Shown here one piece after another: positions 37,874 to 46,592 of a stretch of 64,000 nucleotides of DNA. Origin of the DNA: an uncultured Agromyces sp. (GTDB taxonomy: Bacteria > Actinomycetota > Actinomycetes > Actinomycetales > Microbacteriaceae); the NCBI GenBank assembly GCA_913053875.1, contig CAJXGN010000001.1, positions 124,001 to 188,000 of the forward strand. Direction: 5' to 3'. A program made the translations under genes and the position numbers. The notes beneath the pieces were generated by a model, which was not told where the DNA came from, did no database searches, and was given only the letters and a program-made list of their open reading frames with translations. Each line of letters opens with the position of its first letter. Positions within the stretch are counted from its first letter, which is position 1.

Positions 37874-38376
37874 CCGAGGCCGCGACGGCCGACGCGCGCC
37901 TCGAGGTCTCCCCCGGCCTCGAGGCGCGCGTGCGCGGCCTGCTCGCGCGCGACTCGGTCGACCCCGACGAGCTCGACGAGCTGTGGGCGGCGCTGCCGAC
38001 CACGTCCATCGACGACCTCATCGGTCACTGGCGTGGCACCCCGGTGCCGACCGGCCACGGACTCGGCCGCGTGCTCGACGGCGTGCGCTGGCACGGCAAG
38101 CACATGCGGTCGGCGAACGACGTGAGCCCGATCGTGTGCCGGCAGGAGGACGGCTCGCTCGTCGACAACGTCGAGCTCGCACGCGGGGGCGCCTCCCTCT
38201 GGATGGTCGCATTCCGCGACGAGGTGACCGCGACGATGGTGTACGACGGCATGGCCACGTTCGACCACTTCAAGCGAGCCGGCGACGGGCTGCTGCTCGG
38301 CGTCATGAACGGCAAGGACGTGCTGCATCGAGGGCGGCACTTCTGGTTCGTGCTCGAGTCCGAGGGCCCCGCCTGA
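37870..38376 (+). CDS. GXWXG / DUF4334 domain protein
   Basis: A 168-residue protein with an N-terminal GXWXG domain (GHWRGTPVPTGHGL at about 56-69) and a C-terminal DUF4334 domain (GMATFDHFKRAGDGLLLGVMNGK). These small cytosolic domains have no firmly established activity. The GTG start overlaps the acyl-CoA synthetase stop (GTGA), so the two are made together, suggesting a role in handling an acyl or lipid ligand. Confidence 0.88.
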   Translation: MTEAATADARLEVSPGLEARVRGLLARDSVDPDELDELWAALPTTSIDDLIGHWRGTPVPTGHGLGRVLDGVRWHGKHMRSANDVSPIVCRQEDGSLVDNVELARGGASLWMVAFRDEVTATMVYDGMATFDHFKRAGDGLLLGVMNGKDVLHRGRHFWFVLESEGPA

Positions 38377-38399
38377 CCCGCCCGACGGACGAGTCCGGC

Positions 38400-38405
38400 C
38401 AGAAT
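38400..38405 (+). promoter_or_regulatory. -10 element of a leaderless TetR transcript
   Basis: CAGAAT ends 6 bases before the ATG at 38412. No ribosome binding site is visible. Confidence 0.35.
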
Positions 38406-38411
38406 GGGCCC

Positions 38412-39032
38412 ATGAGCGCTGCCGCCGACCCCACCCGCTTCCCGGTGCCGACACCGCAGTCGGCCCGCCGCACGAGTCGCCAGGACGACCTCTATCGACG
38501 GCTCGGCGAACTGTACCTGCGGCGCGGGTTCGTCGCCCTCACGGTCGACGAGACCGCCGCCGAGCTGCGTTGCTCCAAGTCCACGATCTACGCGCTCGCC
38601 CCGACGCGGGAGGAGCTGCTCCGCCAGGTCGTGCTCGACTACTTCCGTCGCGCAGCCGAGATGATCGAGGCGCGCGTCGCCGAGCAGGTCGAGCCGGTCG
38701 ACCGGCTCGAGGCGTACCTGACCGGCGTGTCGGACGCGGTGCGCGATGCTTCGGAGATCTTCATGGAGGACGTCGTGGAGTTCGCCCCCACGCGCGAGGT
38801 GTACGAGGTCAATGCCGCCGGCGCTGCGCGCCGCATCCGCGAGCTCATCGAGGCGGGCGTCGACGCGGGTGCGATCCGTCCGGTACGCGCCGCGTTCGCG
38901 GCCGACCTGGCAACCTCGGCGATCGTGCGCATCCAGCAGCGCGAGGTGCGCCGCAACACCGGCATGGCCGAGTCGGAGTCGTTCACCGCCCTCGCCGACC
39001 TCCTGCTGGACGGACTGCGCACGCGCGACTGA
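38412..39032 (+). CDS. TetR family regulator, probable controller of etfBA
   Basis: A 206-residue TetR-type regulator. The helix-turn-helix spans about residues 28-75 and is divergent (LTVDETAAELRCSKSTIYALAPTREELL), with an extended N-terminal arm that could contact DNA. It lies 87 bases upstream of etfB, in the same direction, and a CAGTACT inverted repeat sits over the etf promoter between them. Repression of etfBA and the cytochrome gene is the natural reading. Confidence 0.8.
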   Translation: MSAAADPTRFPVPTPQSARRTSRQDDLYRRLGELYLRRGFVALTVDETAAELRCSKSTIYALAPTREELLRQVVLDYFRRAAEMIEARVAEQVEPVDRLEAYLTGVSDAVRDASEIFMEDVVEFAPTREVYEVNAAGAARRIRELIEAGVDAGAIRPVRAAFAADLATSAIVRIQQREVRRNTGMAESESFTALADLLLDGLRTRD

Positions 39033-39044
39033 ACGATACGCCAA

Positions 39045-39074
39045 ACAGTACTTGCGTGCGGCTTGCAGTACTGT
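39045..39074. promoter_or_regulatory. CAGTACT inverted-repeat operator over the etf promoter
   Basis: Arms ACAGTACT and AGTACTGT are perfectly complementary, separated by 14 bases, and each contains the self-complementary AGTACT. They bracket the spacer between the -35 and -10, so a bound dimer would block the promoter. Confidence 0.65.
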
Positions 39075-39079
39075 ATGAT
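39052..39079 (+). promoter_or_regulatory. Promoter of the etfBA-cytochrome b operon
   Basis: TTGCGT and TATGAT are spaced by 16 bases, the best consensus promoter in the window. The etfB start is ~40 bases downstream with GCGAGGAG as ribosome binding site. Confidence 0.7.
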
Positions 39080-39119
39080 CGATGCATCCGATGCCGACGA
39101 CGGTGCGAGGAGTGGATCG

Positions 39120-39887
39120 ATGAGGATCGCCGTATTGCGCAAGCAGGTGCCCGACACGTGGGGCGAACGACGCATGGACCCGACGACGGGCCGCGCCGAT
39201 CGCGACGCCTCCGACGCCGTGGCCGACGAGATCGACGACCGGGCGCTCGAGCTCGCGCTGCACCTGCGCGAGGAGCTCGGCGATGCCGAGATCGTGCTCG
39301 TGATCATGGGGCCGGATGCCGCCGAGCAGGCGCTGCGGGCCGGCCTCGCGCTCGGCGCAGACCGGGCGGTGCACGTCGTGGACGACGCGCTCGCGGGCGC
39401 CGACCTGCTCCAGACCGGCCGCACGCTCGCGGCCGCGCTCTCCCGCGAGGCGTTCGACCTCGTGCTCACCGGCGTGGAGTCGACCGACGGACGCGGCGGC
39501 GTACTGCCGGCCATGCTCGCCGAGCGCCTCGGCCTCCCGCTCGTCTCGGCGGCGACGTCGCTCGAGGTCTCGGGCGGCACGCTCCGCGCCGAGCGGGCCA
39601 CGGAGTTCCAGGCCATGGGCGTCGAGGCGCCGCTGCCCGCGATCGTCACGGTCACCGAGCGGTTCCCGGAGGCGCGGATCGGCTCCTTCCGAGGCATCCG
39701 GCAGGCCAAGAAGAAGCCGGTCGACCGGCTGAGCCTCGCCGACCTCGCCCTCGCGCCGGCCCCGGCTGCGTCGGTCGTGGTCGACGCCGCGGCGGCACCC
39801 GAGCGCGCCGCCGGCGCACGCATCGTCGACGACGGCACGGCCGCCGACGCGATCGCCGACTTCCTCGCCGACCGCAACCTGATCTAG
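39120..39887 (+). CDS. etfB: Electron transfer flavoprotein, beta subunit
   Basis: EtfB binds AMP and forms the ETF heterodimer that accepts electrons from acyl-CoA dehydrogenases. The 255-residue protein shows the ETF-beta signature region (TEFQAMGVEAPLPAIVTVTE) and ADRAVHV near the nucleotide site. The ATG follows GCGAGGAG. It precedes etfA by 10 bases. Confidence 0.94.
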   Translation: MRIAVLRKQVPDTWGERRMDPTTGRADRDASDAVADEIDDRALELALHLREELGDAEIVLVIMGPDAAEQALRAGLALGADRAVHVVDDALAGADLLQTGRTLAAALSREAFDLVLTGVESTDGRGGVLPAMLAERLGLPLVSAATSLEVSGGTLRAERATEFQAMGVEAPLPAIVTVTERFPEARIGSFRGIRQAKKKPVDRLSLADLALAPAPAASVVVDAAAAPERAAGARIVDDGTAADAIADFLADRNLI

Positions 39888-39897
39888 GAGACGAACC

Positions 39898-40860
39898 ATG
39901 ACGAGCGTGCTCGTACTCGCCGAGGTCGCCGCAGACGGAACCGTGCGCGCCACCATCGACTCCCTCGTGGGCGCCGCCGGCGCGGTGGGCGACCCGGTCG
40001 CCGTCGCGGTCGCGCCCCCGGGGCACCGCGACGCGATCGCCGAGCGGCTGCGCGCCGCGGGCGCCTCTCGCGCGGTGGTCGCCGAGGTCGCGGACGCGGG
40101 CGTGCTCGTGTCGGCCCCGCAGGTCGACCTGCTGCAGGCGGCCGTCACCCTGGTGGAGCCCGTCGCGGTCGTCGTCGGCCACACGGTCGAGGGCCGCGAG
40201 GTGGCCGGCCGGTTCGCCGCGCGCACGGACTCCGCCGTCGCGACCGACGCCATCGGCATCGCGCTCGACGACGGTGCCGTGCGGGTCACGCACTCGGTGT
40301 TCGGCGGCTCGTGGATCGTGCGCTCGGGCGTCGAGGGCGGGGTGCCCGTCGTGACGGTGCGCCCGGGCGCGACGGCCCCCACCGCTGCCGCCGACGCGAT
40401 CGACGTCGAGGAGGTCGCGCTCGACCCGGTCGACGGCGTGCGGGCGACGGATGCCCGTGAGCTCGGCGGGTCCTCCAGCCGGCCCGATCTCCGGGGCGCC
40501 GCCAAGGTCGTCTCCGGCGGCCGCGCACTCGGCTCGCGCGAGCAGTTCGCGCTGGTCGACCGGCTCGCCGACTCCCTCGGCGCGGCCGTCGGCGCCTCGC
40601 GTGCGGCGGTGGATGCGGGCTACGCCCCGCAGGCCCTGCAGGTCGGCCAGACCGGCACGACCGTCGCGCCCGACCTGTACCTGTCGCTCGGAATCTCCGG
40701 GGCGATCCAGCACCTCGCGGGCATGCGCACGTCGAAGACGATCGTGGCGATCGACCGCGACCCCGACGCGCCGATCTTCGAGATCGCCGACCTCGCGGTC
40801 GTCGGCGACCTGTTCCAGGTGGTGCCGAAGCTCATCGACGCGGTCGAGGCTCGGCGATGA
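39898..40860 (+). CDS. etfA: Electron transfer flavoprotein, alpha subunit
   Basis: EtfA carries the FAD. The 320-residue protein has the C-terminal FAD domain with GQTGTTVAPDLYLSLGISGAIQHLAGM and AIDRDPDAPIFEIADLAVVGDLFQVVPKL. Its stop overlaps the ATG of a membrane b-type cytochrome gene (ATGA), which is not the usual partner gene. Electrons would come from the acyl-CoA dehydrogenases encoded nearby. Confidence 0.95.
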   Translation: MTSVLVLAEVAADGTVRATIDSLVGAAGAVGDPVAVAVAPPGHRDAIAERLRAAGASRAVVAEVADAGVLVSAPQVDLLQAAVTLVEPVAVVVGHTVEGREVAGRFAARTDSAVATDAIGIALDDGAVRVTHSVFGGSWIVRSGVEGGVPVVTVRPGATAPTAAADAIDVEEVALDPVDGVRATDARELGGSSSRPDLRGAAKVVSGGRALGSREQFALVDRLADSLGAAVGASRAAVDAGYAPQALQVGQTGTTVAPDLYLSLGISGAIQHLAGMRTSKTIVAIDRDPDAPIFEIADLAVVGDLFQVVPKLIDAVEARR

Positions 40861-41783
40861 CGACCGCCACCCGCACGGCGTCGCCCAATCGCTGGAAGGT
40901 CCTCGGCTGGGCGATCCCCGCCGCGCTCGTGGCACTCGTCGCGCTCGTGCTGCTCGCCCGCTGGCTGCGCACCCTCGCGGGGGTCGAGGCGTTCGTCGAC
41001 GCCTACCCCGGCACGGTACCGCCGCCGCCGGGCACGCCCGAGGGCTTCCCCGCCTGGCTCAGCTGGCAGCACTTCCTGAACGCGTTCTTCCTGCTGCTGA
41101 TCGTGCGCACGGGCTGGCGCGTGCGCACCGTGCAGCGTCCCGAAGCGCACTGGACCCGAAACAACACCGGCCGGTTCCGCACGAAGCGAGCTCCCAAGCG
41201 CATCAGCTTCGACCTGTGGCTGCACCTCTCGCTCGACGCCCTCTGGGTGCTGAACGGCATCGTGTTCGTCGTGCTGCTGTTCGCCACCGGGCACTGGGCA
41301 CGCATCGTGCCGACCTCGTGGGAGGTCGTGCCGAACGCGCTCTCGGTGCTGCTCCAGTACGTGTCGCTCGACTGGCCCGCCGAGGACGGCTGGGTGGTCT
41401 ACAACAGCCTGCAGCTGCTGGCCTACTTCGCGATCGTGTTCATCGCGGCGCCGCTCGCGATCGTCACCGGGCTGCGCATGTCACCCGCGTGGCCGGTCGA
41501 CGCGCCACGCCTGAACCGCGCCTACCCGATCGGCCTGGCGCGCGCGGTGCACCTGCCCGTGATGCTCTTCTTCGTCGGATTCGTGATCGCCCACGTGGGG
41601 CTCGTGCTCGCGACCGGCGCACTCCGCAACCTCAACCACATGTACGCCGGGTCCGACGAGGTGAACTGGATCGGCGCGGCGGTGTTCGCCGGGTCGGTCG
41701 TCGTGATGGTCGCCGGGTGGATCCTCGCCCGACCGGTGTACCTGCGCGGGCTCGCGCAGCTCACGGGCAAGGTCACCCGGTAG
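40857..41783 (+). CDS. Membrane cytochrome b/b6-type protein coupled to ETF genes
   Basis: A 308-residue membrane protein with about six hydrophobic segments (near 15-36, 72-87, 120-143, 185-206, 228-252 and 272-292). Candidate haem ligands are His72, His123, His232 and His246, the last two in one helix as in cytochrome b561/formate-dehydrogenase gamma-like proteins. It is translationally coupled to etfA. No classical ETF:quinone oxidoreductase gene is in the window, so this protein may carry electrons from ETF to the quinone pool; that is a hypothesis. Confidence 0.75.
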   Translation: MTTATRTASPNRWKVLGWAIPAALVALVALVLLARWLRTLAGVEAFVDAYPGTVPPPPGTPEGFPAWLSWQHFLNAFFLLLIVRTGWRVRTVQRPEAHWTRNNTGRFRTKRAPKRISFDLWLHLSLDALWVLNGIVFVVLLFATGHWARIVPTSWEVVPNALSVLLQYVSLDWPAEDGWVVYNSLQLLAYFAIVFIAAPLAIVTGLRMSPAWPVDAPRLNRAYPIGLARAVHLPVMLFFVGFVIAHVGLVLATGALRNLNHMYAGSDEVNWIGAAVFAGSVVVMVAGWILARPVYLRGLAQLTGKVTR

Positions 41784-41789
41784 CGGCGC

Positions 41790-43289
41790 TCAGCGCTCCG
41801 GCGCGGGCTCGTCGTCCGCGTCGACGGGCTCGACGACGGTCTCGGTCACCCGCTCCGCCTCGCCACGGGGCAGGCGCACGGTGGCGATGAGCCCCGTGCC
41901 CGTGGCATCCGGGTGGGTGAGCACCGCCGCAGCCGGCCCGCGCACGGCGTCGTGGGAGCTGAGTTGGGCGTCCCCGGCGCGTTCGGCCCGCATCTGCTCG
42001 CCGTTCAACAGCAGGTTGAGCAGGATGGCGCAGATCGCACCCGCCGAGATGCCCGAGTCGAAGATGAGCTGGAACCAATCGGGGAACTCCTCGTAGATGC
42101 CGGGGGCGACCGTGGGCAGCAGCGCGACCCCGACCGAGATCGCCACCACGAGCACGTTCGAGTTGTTGAAGTGCACCTTCGACAGCGAGCGCACGCCCGA
42201 CGCGGCGACCATGCCGAACAGGGCGATGCCCGCTCCGCCGAGCACGGCGGTCGGCACCCCCTCGACGATCGCCCCGACCTTCGGGATCAGGCCGAGCAGT
42301 ACGAGGATGCCGCCGGCGACCGTCACCACGTAGCGGGACTTCACCCGGGTGAGGCTGACGAGCCCGACGTTCTGCGCGAACGCGGTGTAGGGGAACGTGT
42401 TGAAGATGCCGCCGAGCAGCGTGGAGAGCCCGTCGGCGCGCAGGCCGTCGGCGAGCTGGCGCTTCTGCACCGGACGCTCGACGATCTCGCCGATCGCGAT
42501 CATGTCCCCCGTCGTCTCGGTCATGATCACGAGCCCGACGATGAGCATGGAGATGATCGCGGCGGGCGGGAAGGTCGGGAGCCCGAAGTGGAACGGGGTG
42601 ATGAACGCGAACCAGGCGGCATCCCCCACCCCGGTCCAGTCGACGAGCCCGAACGGGATCGCCGCCGCCGTGCCGATCACGAGCCCGAGCAGCACCGAGA
42701 CGCGAGCGAGGGCCAGCGGCGCGAACCGCTCGATCAGCACGATGAGCAGCAACGTGCCGAAGGCGAACGCGACGTCGACGGGCCGTGCGGACTCCTCGTT
42801 GTGCGTGATCCAGCCCGCCGCGACGCGCATCAGCGACAGGCCGATGATGAGGATGACCGTGCCGGTCACGATGGGCGGGAAGAAGCGCAGCAGGCTCGAG
42901 AACACCGGTGCGAGCAGCACCATGAACAGCCCGCAGGCGATCGTCGCGCCGAAGACGGCGGTGATGTCGTAGGTGAGGCCGATCGAGATCATCGGACCGA
43001 CCGCGGCGAACGTGACGCCCTGGATCATCGGCAACCGCACGCCGAACCGCCAGAACCCGATGGTCTGGATGAGCGTGGCGATGCCCGCCACGAACAGGTC
43101 GGCACTGATGAGGAATGCCAGGTCCTCGGGCGAGTAGTCGAGCGCCCCGCCGACGATGAGCGGCACGGCGACCGCGCCCGCATACATCGCCAGCACGTGC
43201 TGGAGGCCGAGCGGGAACAGCCGCGCGAGCGGCGGGACCTGGTCGACCGGGTGCTTCTCGGGCTTCGTGGTGGTGCTCTGCTTCGACAT
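41790..43289 (-). CDS. Nucleobase:cation symporter, NCS2 family (uracil/xanthine type)
   Basis: A 499-residue transporter with ~12-14 helices. The family signature QNVGLVSLTRVKSRYVV, the substrate-binding TETTGDMIAIGE and FGMVAASGVRSLSK segments fit the xanthine/urate branch better than uracil permeases. The last ~60 residues form a charged cytoplasmic tail. The gene diverges from pcp and converges on the cytochrome gene with a 6-base gap. No purine catabolic gene adjoins it. Confidence 0.88.
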   Translation of the reverse strand: MSKQSTTTKPEKHPVDQVPPLARLFPLGLQHVLAMYAGAVAVPLIVGGALDYSPEDLAFLISADLFVAGIATLIQTIGFWRFGVRLPMIQGVTFAAVGPMISIGLTYDITAVFGATIACGLFMVLLAPVFSSLLRFFPPIVTGTVILIIGLSLMRVAAGWITHNEESARPVDVAFAFGTLLLIVLIERFAPLALARVSVLLGLVIGTAAAIPFGLVDWTGVGDAAWFAFITPFHFGLPTFPPAAIISMLIVGLVIMTETTGDMIAIGEIVERPVQKRQLADGLRADGLSTLLGGIFNTFPYTAFAQNVGLVSLTRVKSRYVVTVAGGILVLLGLIPKVGAIVEGVPTAVLGGAGIALFGMVAASGVRSLSKVHFNNSNVLVVAISVGVALLPTVAPGIYEEFPDWFQLIFDSGISAGAICAILLNLLLNGEQMRAERAGDAQLSSHDAVRGPAAAVLTHPDATGTGLIATVRLPRGEAERVTETVVEPVDADDEPAPER

Positions 43290-43406
43290 GGCGTCCCCCT
43301 CGCTCCGGCGGATTCCCGCCGTGACCCGAACGTTAGAAGCGGAGGGTTTCACCCGTGTTTCCCGCATGGGGCGATCTCGTGATGTGCGCGGCGCTGGGCG
43401 TCGGCA

Positions 43407-43412
43407 TAGGCT
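43407..43412 (+). promoter_or_regulatory. -10 element of a leaderless pcp transcript
   Basis: TAGGCT, the same hexamer seen before the ROK kinase and panE-like genes, ends 8 bases before the GTG at 43421. Confidence 0.45.
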
Positions 43413-43420
43413 CGGATGCC

Positions 43421-44059
43421 GTGACCAGCGTGCTCCTCACCGGCTTCGAGCCGTTCGGCGGCGACGCCGTCAATCCCTCCGGCGACGCGGTGCGCGCGGT
43501 CGCCGCGAGCTGGGCAGGGCCGGAGCGGCTGGTCACCGCCGTGCTGCCGGTGTCGTTCGCCGCTGCGGCCGATGAGGTCGAGCGTCTCGTCGAGGCGCAC
43601 TCCCCCGACGTGCTCATCGCCACGGGGCTCGCGGGCGGGCGCGACGGCATCACGCCCGAGCGCGTCGCACTGAACCTGGCCGACGCGCGCATCCCCGACA
43701 ACGACGGCGACCAGCCGCTCGACGCGCCGGTCGTCGCCGGCGGACCCGATGCGCGCTTCACGGGCCTGCCGGTGAAGGCGATCGTCGCGGAACTGGCGGC
43801 ACGCGGCATCCGCTCGTCGCTCTCGACCACGGCGGGCACCTACGTGTGCAACGCCGTCTTCTACCGAGCGACCCATCTGGCGGCGGCGCGGCCGGGCCTG
43901 CGCGCGGGCTTCATCCACGTGCCGTACGCGGCCGAGAGCGCGCCCGACGGGGCGCCGTCGCTGCCCGCCGCGATCATCGCCGACGCGCTCGCTGTCGCGT
44001 GCCGCGTCAGCCTCGACACCCCGGCCGACCTCGCGGTCGCAGGCGGCTCGCTGCACTGA
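43421..44059 (+). CDS. pcp: Pyrrolidone-carboxylate peptidase (pyroglutamyl peptidase I)
   Basis: This cytosolic cysteine peptidase (family C15) removes N-terminal pyroglutamate. The 212-residue protein shows LLTGFEPFGG at the N-terminus, the catalytic Glu in PERVALN, the Cys in AGTYVCNAVFY and the His in GFIHVPY. The GTG start matches the family N-terminus and the leaderless-type -10; an in-frame ATG 66 bases upstream would add unrelated residues. Confidence 0.93.
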   Translation: MTSVLLTGFEPFGGDAVNPSGDAVRAVAASWAGPERLVTAVLPVSFAAAADEVERLVEAHSPDVLIATGLAGGRDGITPERVALNLADARIPDNDGDQPLDAPVVAGGPDARFTGLPVKAIVAELAARGIRSSLSTTAGTYVCNAVFYRATHLAAARPGLRAGFIHVPYAAESAPDGAPSLPAAIIADALAVACRVSLDTPADLAVAGGSLH

Positions 44060-44076
44060 GCCGCGGGCGGCGGACG

Positions 44077-45069
44077 TCAGTTCATCGCCGCGAGGAGCGC
44101 CGACGCGAGCGCGGCCGTGGGCTCCGCCGGGTCGGTGCCGTCCGGGAGTTGGTTCGCGACGATCATCAGGTTCGCACCGTCGGTCGCGAGCACCGTCGGT
44201 CGACGCTGCTGGGCGACCTCGGGAACGAACGCCGCTGCCACCGCACCGGCGAGCTCGACCGGTTCCGCATCGGCCGGCGCCTCGCCGACCGCCCATCCTG
44301 CGCCAGGGACGAGGACGGTCTCGAAGCCGGCTCGGGCGCCGTCCCAGAGGCATCCGATCGCGCCCGAGGCAGTCACGGCCGCGTACAGGCCCGGGTCGGC
44401 CTCGCCGGGAAGGTTGGTGGGATTCGCCGTCAGCGCGACGTCGGTGACCACGGACGTGTCCGCCGACGCGGCGAGCGGGTCGCAGTCCGGTACCTCGGTC
44501 CATGTTCCGGCCGGCTGCTCGCGGTCGACCGGCACGTACTGGCTCGCGCGCACCCCGAACGCCGACTCGAGCGACATCACGGCCATCTCGGGGTCCATAC
44601 CGGCAACGGGCTCGACCGTGCCGGTGAACCACCAAGTACCGATCCTGCTGGTGAATCGGCACGCGACGCCGTAGCAGTACGTCTCCGGGTCGGAGACCTC
44701 GACGTCGGCGGGCAGCACGGTGAGCGAGACGCGCGGCGCCCACCCCGGCTCGCCACCCGACCACGAGCAGGAGAGCCCGCCCACCGCCCGGACCGCGATC
44801 GCGGTCCAACTCGTGGATGCCGGGTCCGGCCGGAGCGCAGCGCCCGCCGCCATGGCCAACTCATCGTCAGTTGCGAGCACACCGCAGTCGCCGTCGAACG
44901 CCTCGGCGGGCGCCGTGGGGACGGGGTCCGGCTCGGGCGTCGGCTCGACGACGGCCGGCTCGGTCGCGGGTGCCGGCTCGGTGGGCTCGATGTCGGAGGC
45001 ATCCGCTGCCGCACAGCCGCTCAGCGTGAGCGCGAGCAGGGCGATCGGAGCGAGCAGGCGGAAGCGCAT
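44077..45069 (-). CDS. Predicted lipoprotein with Pro/Glu/Thr linker
   Basis: A 330-residue exported protein. The signal peptide ends in LTLSGC (Cys19), followed by a Pro/Glu/Ala/Thr linker of about 40 residues. The extracellular part has two similar-looking halves, each with paired cysteines (CGVLATDDELAMAAG...CSWSGG and CDPLAASA...CLWDGA), resembling the DUF3558-type domains of actinobacterial lipoproteins. Function unknown. The start is the ATG that gives a proper signal sequence. Confidence 0.75.
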   Translation of the reverse strand: MRFRLLAPIALLALTLSGCAAADASDIEPTEPAPATEPAVVEPTPEPDPVPTAPAEAFDGDCGVLATDDELAMAAGAALRPDPASTSWTAIAVRAVGGLSCSWSGGEPGWAPRVSLTVLPADVEVSDPETYCYGVACRFTSRIGTWWFTGTVEPVAGMDPEMAVMSLESAFGVRASQYVPVDREQPAGTWTEVPDCDPLAASADTSVVTDVALTANPTNLPGEADPGLYAAVTASGAIGCLWDGARAGFETVLVPGAGWAVGEAPADAEPVELAGAVAAAFVPEVAQQRRPTVLATDGANLMIVANQLPDGTDPAEPTAALASALLAAMN

Positions 45070-45155
45070 GACCTTGAGCCTAGGAACCAGGCCCGGACGC
45101 CCACGGTTGTCCACAACGGGGGCCGCGACCCGTTACAGGATCGCGATGGCCGGGG

Positions 45156-46307
45156 TCAGCTCGTCAGGACCTGCGGGCTGCCGACCGGGGCATCCGCCCC
45201 CATCTCGTCGGCGATGCGGTTCGCCTCGGCGATGAGGGTCTCGACGATCTCGGCTTCAGGCACGGTCTTGATGACCTCGCCCTTGACGAAGATCTGGCCC
45301 TTGCCGTTGCCGGAGGCCACGCCGAGGTCGGCCTCGCGCGCCTCGCCGGGCCCGTTCACGACGCAGCCCATCACGGCGACGCGCAGCGGCACGCTCATGC
45401 CCTCGAGGCCGGCGGTCACGTCGTCGGCGAGCTTGTAGACGTCGACCTGGGCGCGACCGCACGACGGGCACGAGACGATCTCGAGCTTGCGCTCGCGCAG
45501 GTTCAGCGACTGGAGGATCTGCAGGCCGACCTTGACCTCCTCGGCCGGCGGTGCCGACAGGGATACGCGGATCGTGTCGCCGATGCCCTCGGCGAGCAGG
45601 ATGCCGAACGCCGTCGCCGACTTGATCGTGCCCTGGAATGCGGGGCCGGCCTCGGTCACGCCGAGGTGCAGCGGCCAGTCGCCGCGCTCGGCGAGCATGC
45701 GGTACGCCTTCACCATGACGATGGGGTCGTTGTGCTTGACCGAGATCTTGAAGTCGTGGAAGTCGTGCTCCTCGAAGAGGCTCGCCTCCCACACGGCCGA
45801 CTCGACGAGCGCCTCGGGCGTCGCCTTGCCGTACTTCTGCAGCAGGCGCGGGTCGAGCGAGCCGGCGTTCACGCCGATGCGCAGCGAGACGCCGGCCTCC
45901 TTGGCGCGCTTGGCGATCTCGCCCACGCGATCGTCGAACTTGCGGATGTTGCCCGGGTTCACGCGCACCGCGGCGCAGCCCGCGTCGATCGCGGCGAACA
46001 CGTAGTTCGGCTGGAAGTGGATGTCGGCGATGACCGGGATCTGGCTCTTCTTCGCGATGATCGGCAGCGCCTCGGCGTCGTCGCGGCTCGGCACGGCGAC
46101 GCGCACGATCTCGCAGCCCGACGCGGTGAGCTCGGCGATCTGCTGGAGCGTGGCGTTGATGTTCGGCGTCGGCGTGGTCGTCATCGACTGCACGCTCACC
46201 GGCGCGTCTCCGCCAACGAGCACCTTGCCGACCTTGATCTGGCGGGACTTGCGTCGCGGGGCGAGGGTTTCGGGGACCTTCGGCATTCCGAGATTCACTG
46301 CAGGCAC
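45156..46307 (-). CDS. ispG: 4-Hydroxy-3-methylbut-2-enyl diphosphate synthase
   Basis: IspG (GcpE) makes HMBPP in the MEP isoprenoid pathway using a [4Fe-4S] cluster. The cluster cysteines are in SCPSCGRAQ and [11 protein letters not shown], and the TIM-barrel part has VQSMTTTPT and RVNPGNI. The 383-residue length is normal. The GTG start fits a TAGACT -10 seven bases upstream. In many actinobacteria it directly follows dxr-rseP; here it is separated from rseP by ~14 kb. Confidence 0.96.
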   Translation of the reverse strand: MPAVNLGMPKVPETLAPRRKSRQIKVGKVLVGGDAPVSVQSMTTTPTPNINATLQQIAELTASGCEIVRVAVPSRDDAEALPIIAKKSQIPVIADIHFQPNYVFAAIDAGCAAVRVNPGNIRKFDDRVGEIAKRAKEAGVSLRIGVNAGSLDPRLLQKYGKATPEALVESAVWEASLFEEHDFHDFKISVKHNDPIVMVKAYRMLAERGDWPLHLGVTEAGPAFQGTIKSATAFGILLAEGIGDTIRVSLSAPPAEEVKVGLQILQSLNLRERKLEIVSCPSCGRAQVDVYKLADDVTAGLEGMSVPLRVAVMGCVVNGPGEAREADLGVASGNGKGQIFVKGEVIKTVPEAEIVETLIAEANRIADEMGADAPVGSPQVLTS

Positions 46308-46314
46308 GTCTGCC

Positions 46315-46320
46315 AGTCTA
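46315..46320 (-). promoter_or_regulatory. -10 element of a leaderless ispG transcript
   Basis: TAGACT on the minus strand ends 7 bases before the GTG at 46307; the same hexamer precedes proS. Confidence 0.5.
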
Positions 46321-46321
46321 C

Positions 46322-46592
46322 GTGTGGGGCGGATGACCCGGGGCGACGCCCGGCTACCCGCAGGCGCCCGCGACGATCGGCGCCCGCAGCGCGCTCACCA
46401 CGCCGTCGACTTTCGTCTCGGCACGCAGCTCAAGTCGGTCGGCGCGCAGCACGATCGGGGCGGCCGCCACGACGTCGAGCCGTACGCGGATGCGGAGATC
46501 TGGGGCGACACGCCGACGGGAGGCGGCTGTGGGCGGCGTGGCGCGCGGGCGGGTCCGCATCCGCGAACACGCCGCGGCCCGCACGCGGCGGG
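46322..46592. other. Intergenic region without a convincing gene
   Basis: 271 bases between ispG and the hydrolase gene. An open frame of 76 codons on the minus strand (46354-46584) has no recognisable domain, no ribosome binding site and an Arg-rich start, so it is not called. It could be a decayed gene remnant; the ispG promoter lies at its left edge. Confidence 0.4.

Noticed and set aside
46354..46584. 76-codon open frame between ispG and the hydrolase gene
   Set aside because: No ribosome binding site, no known domain and an Arg-rich start; not strong enough to call a gene.
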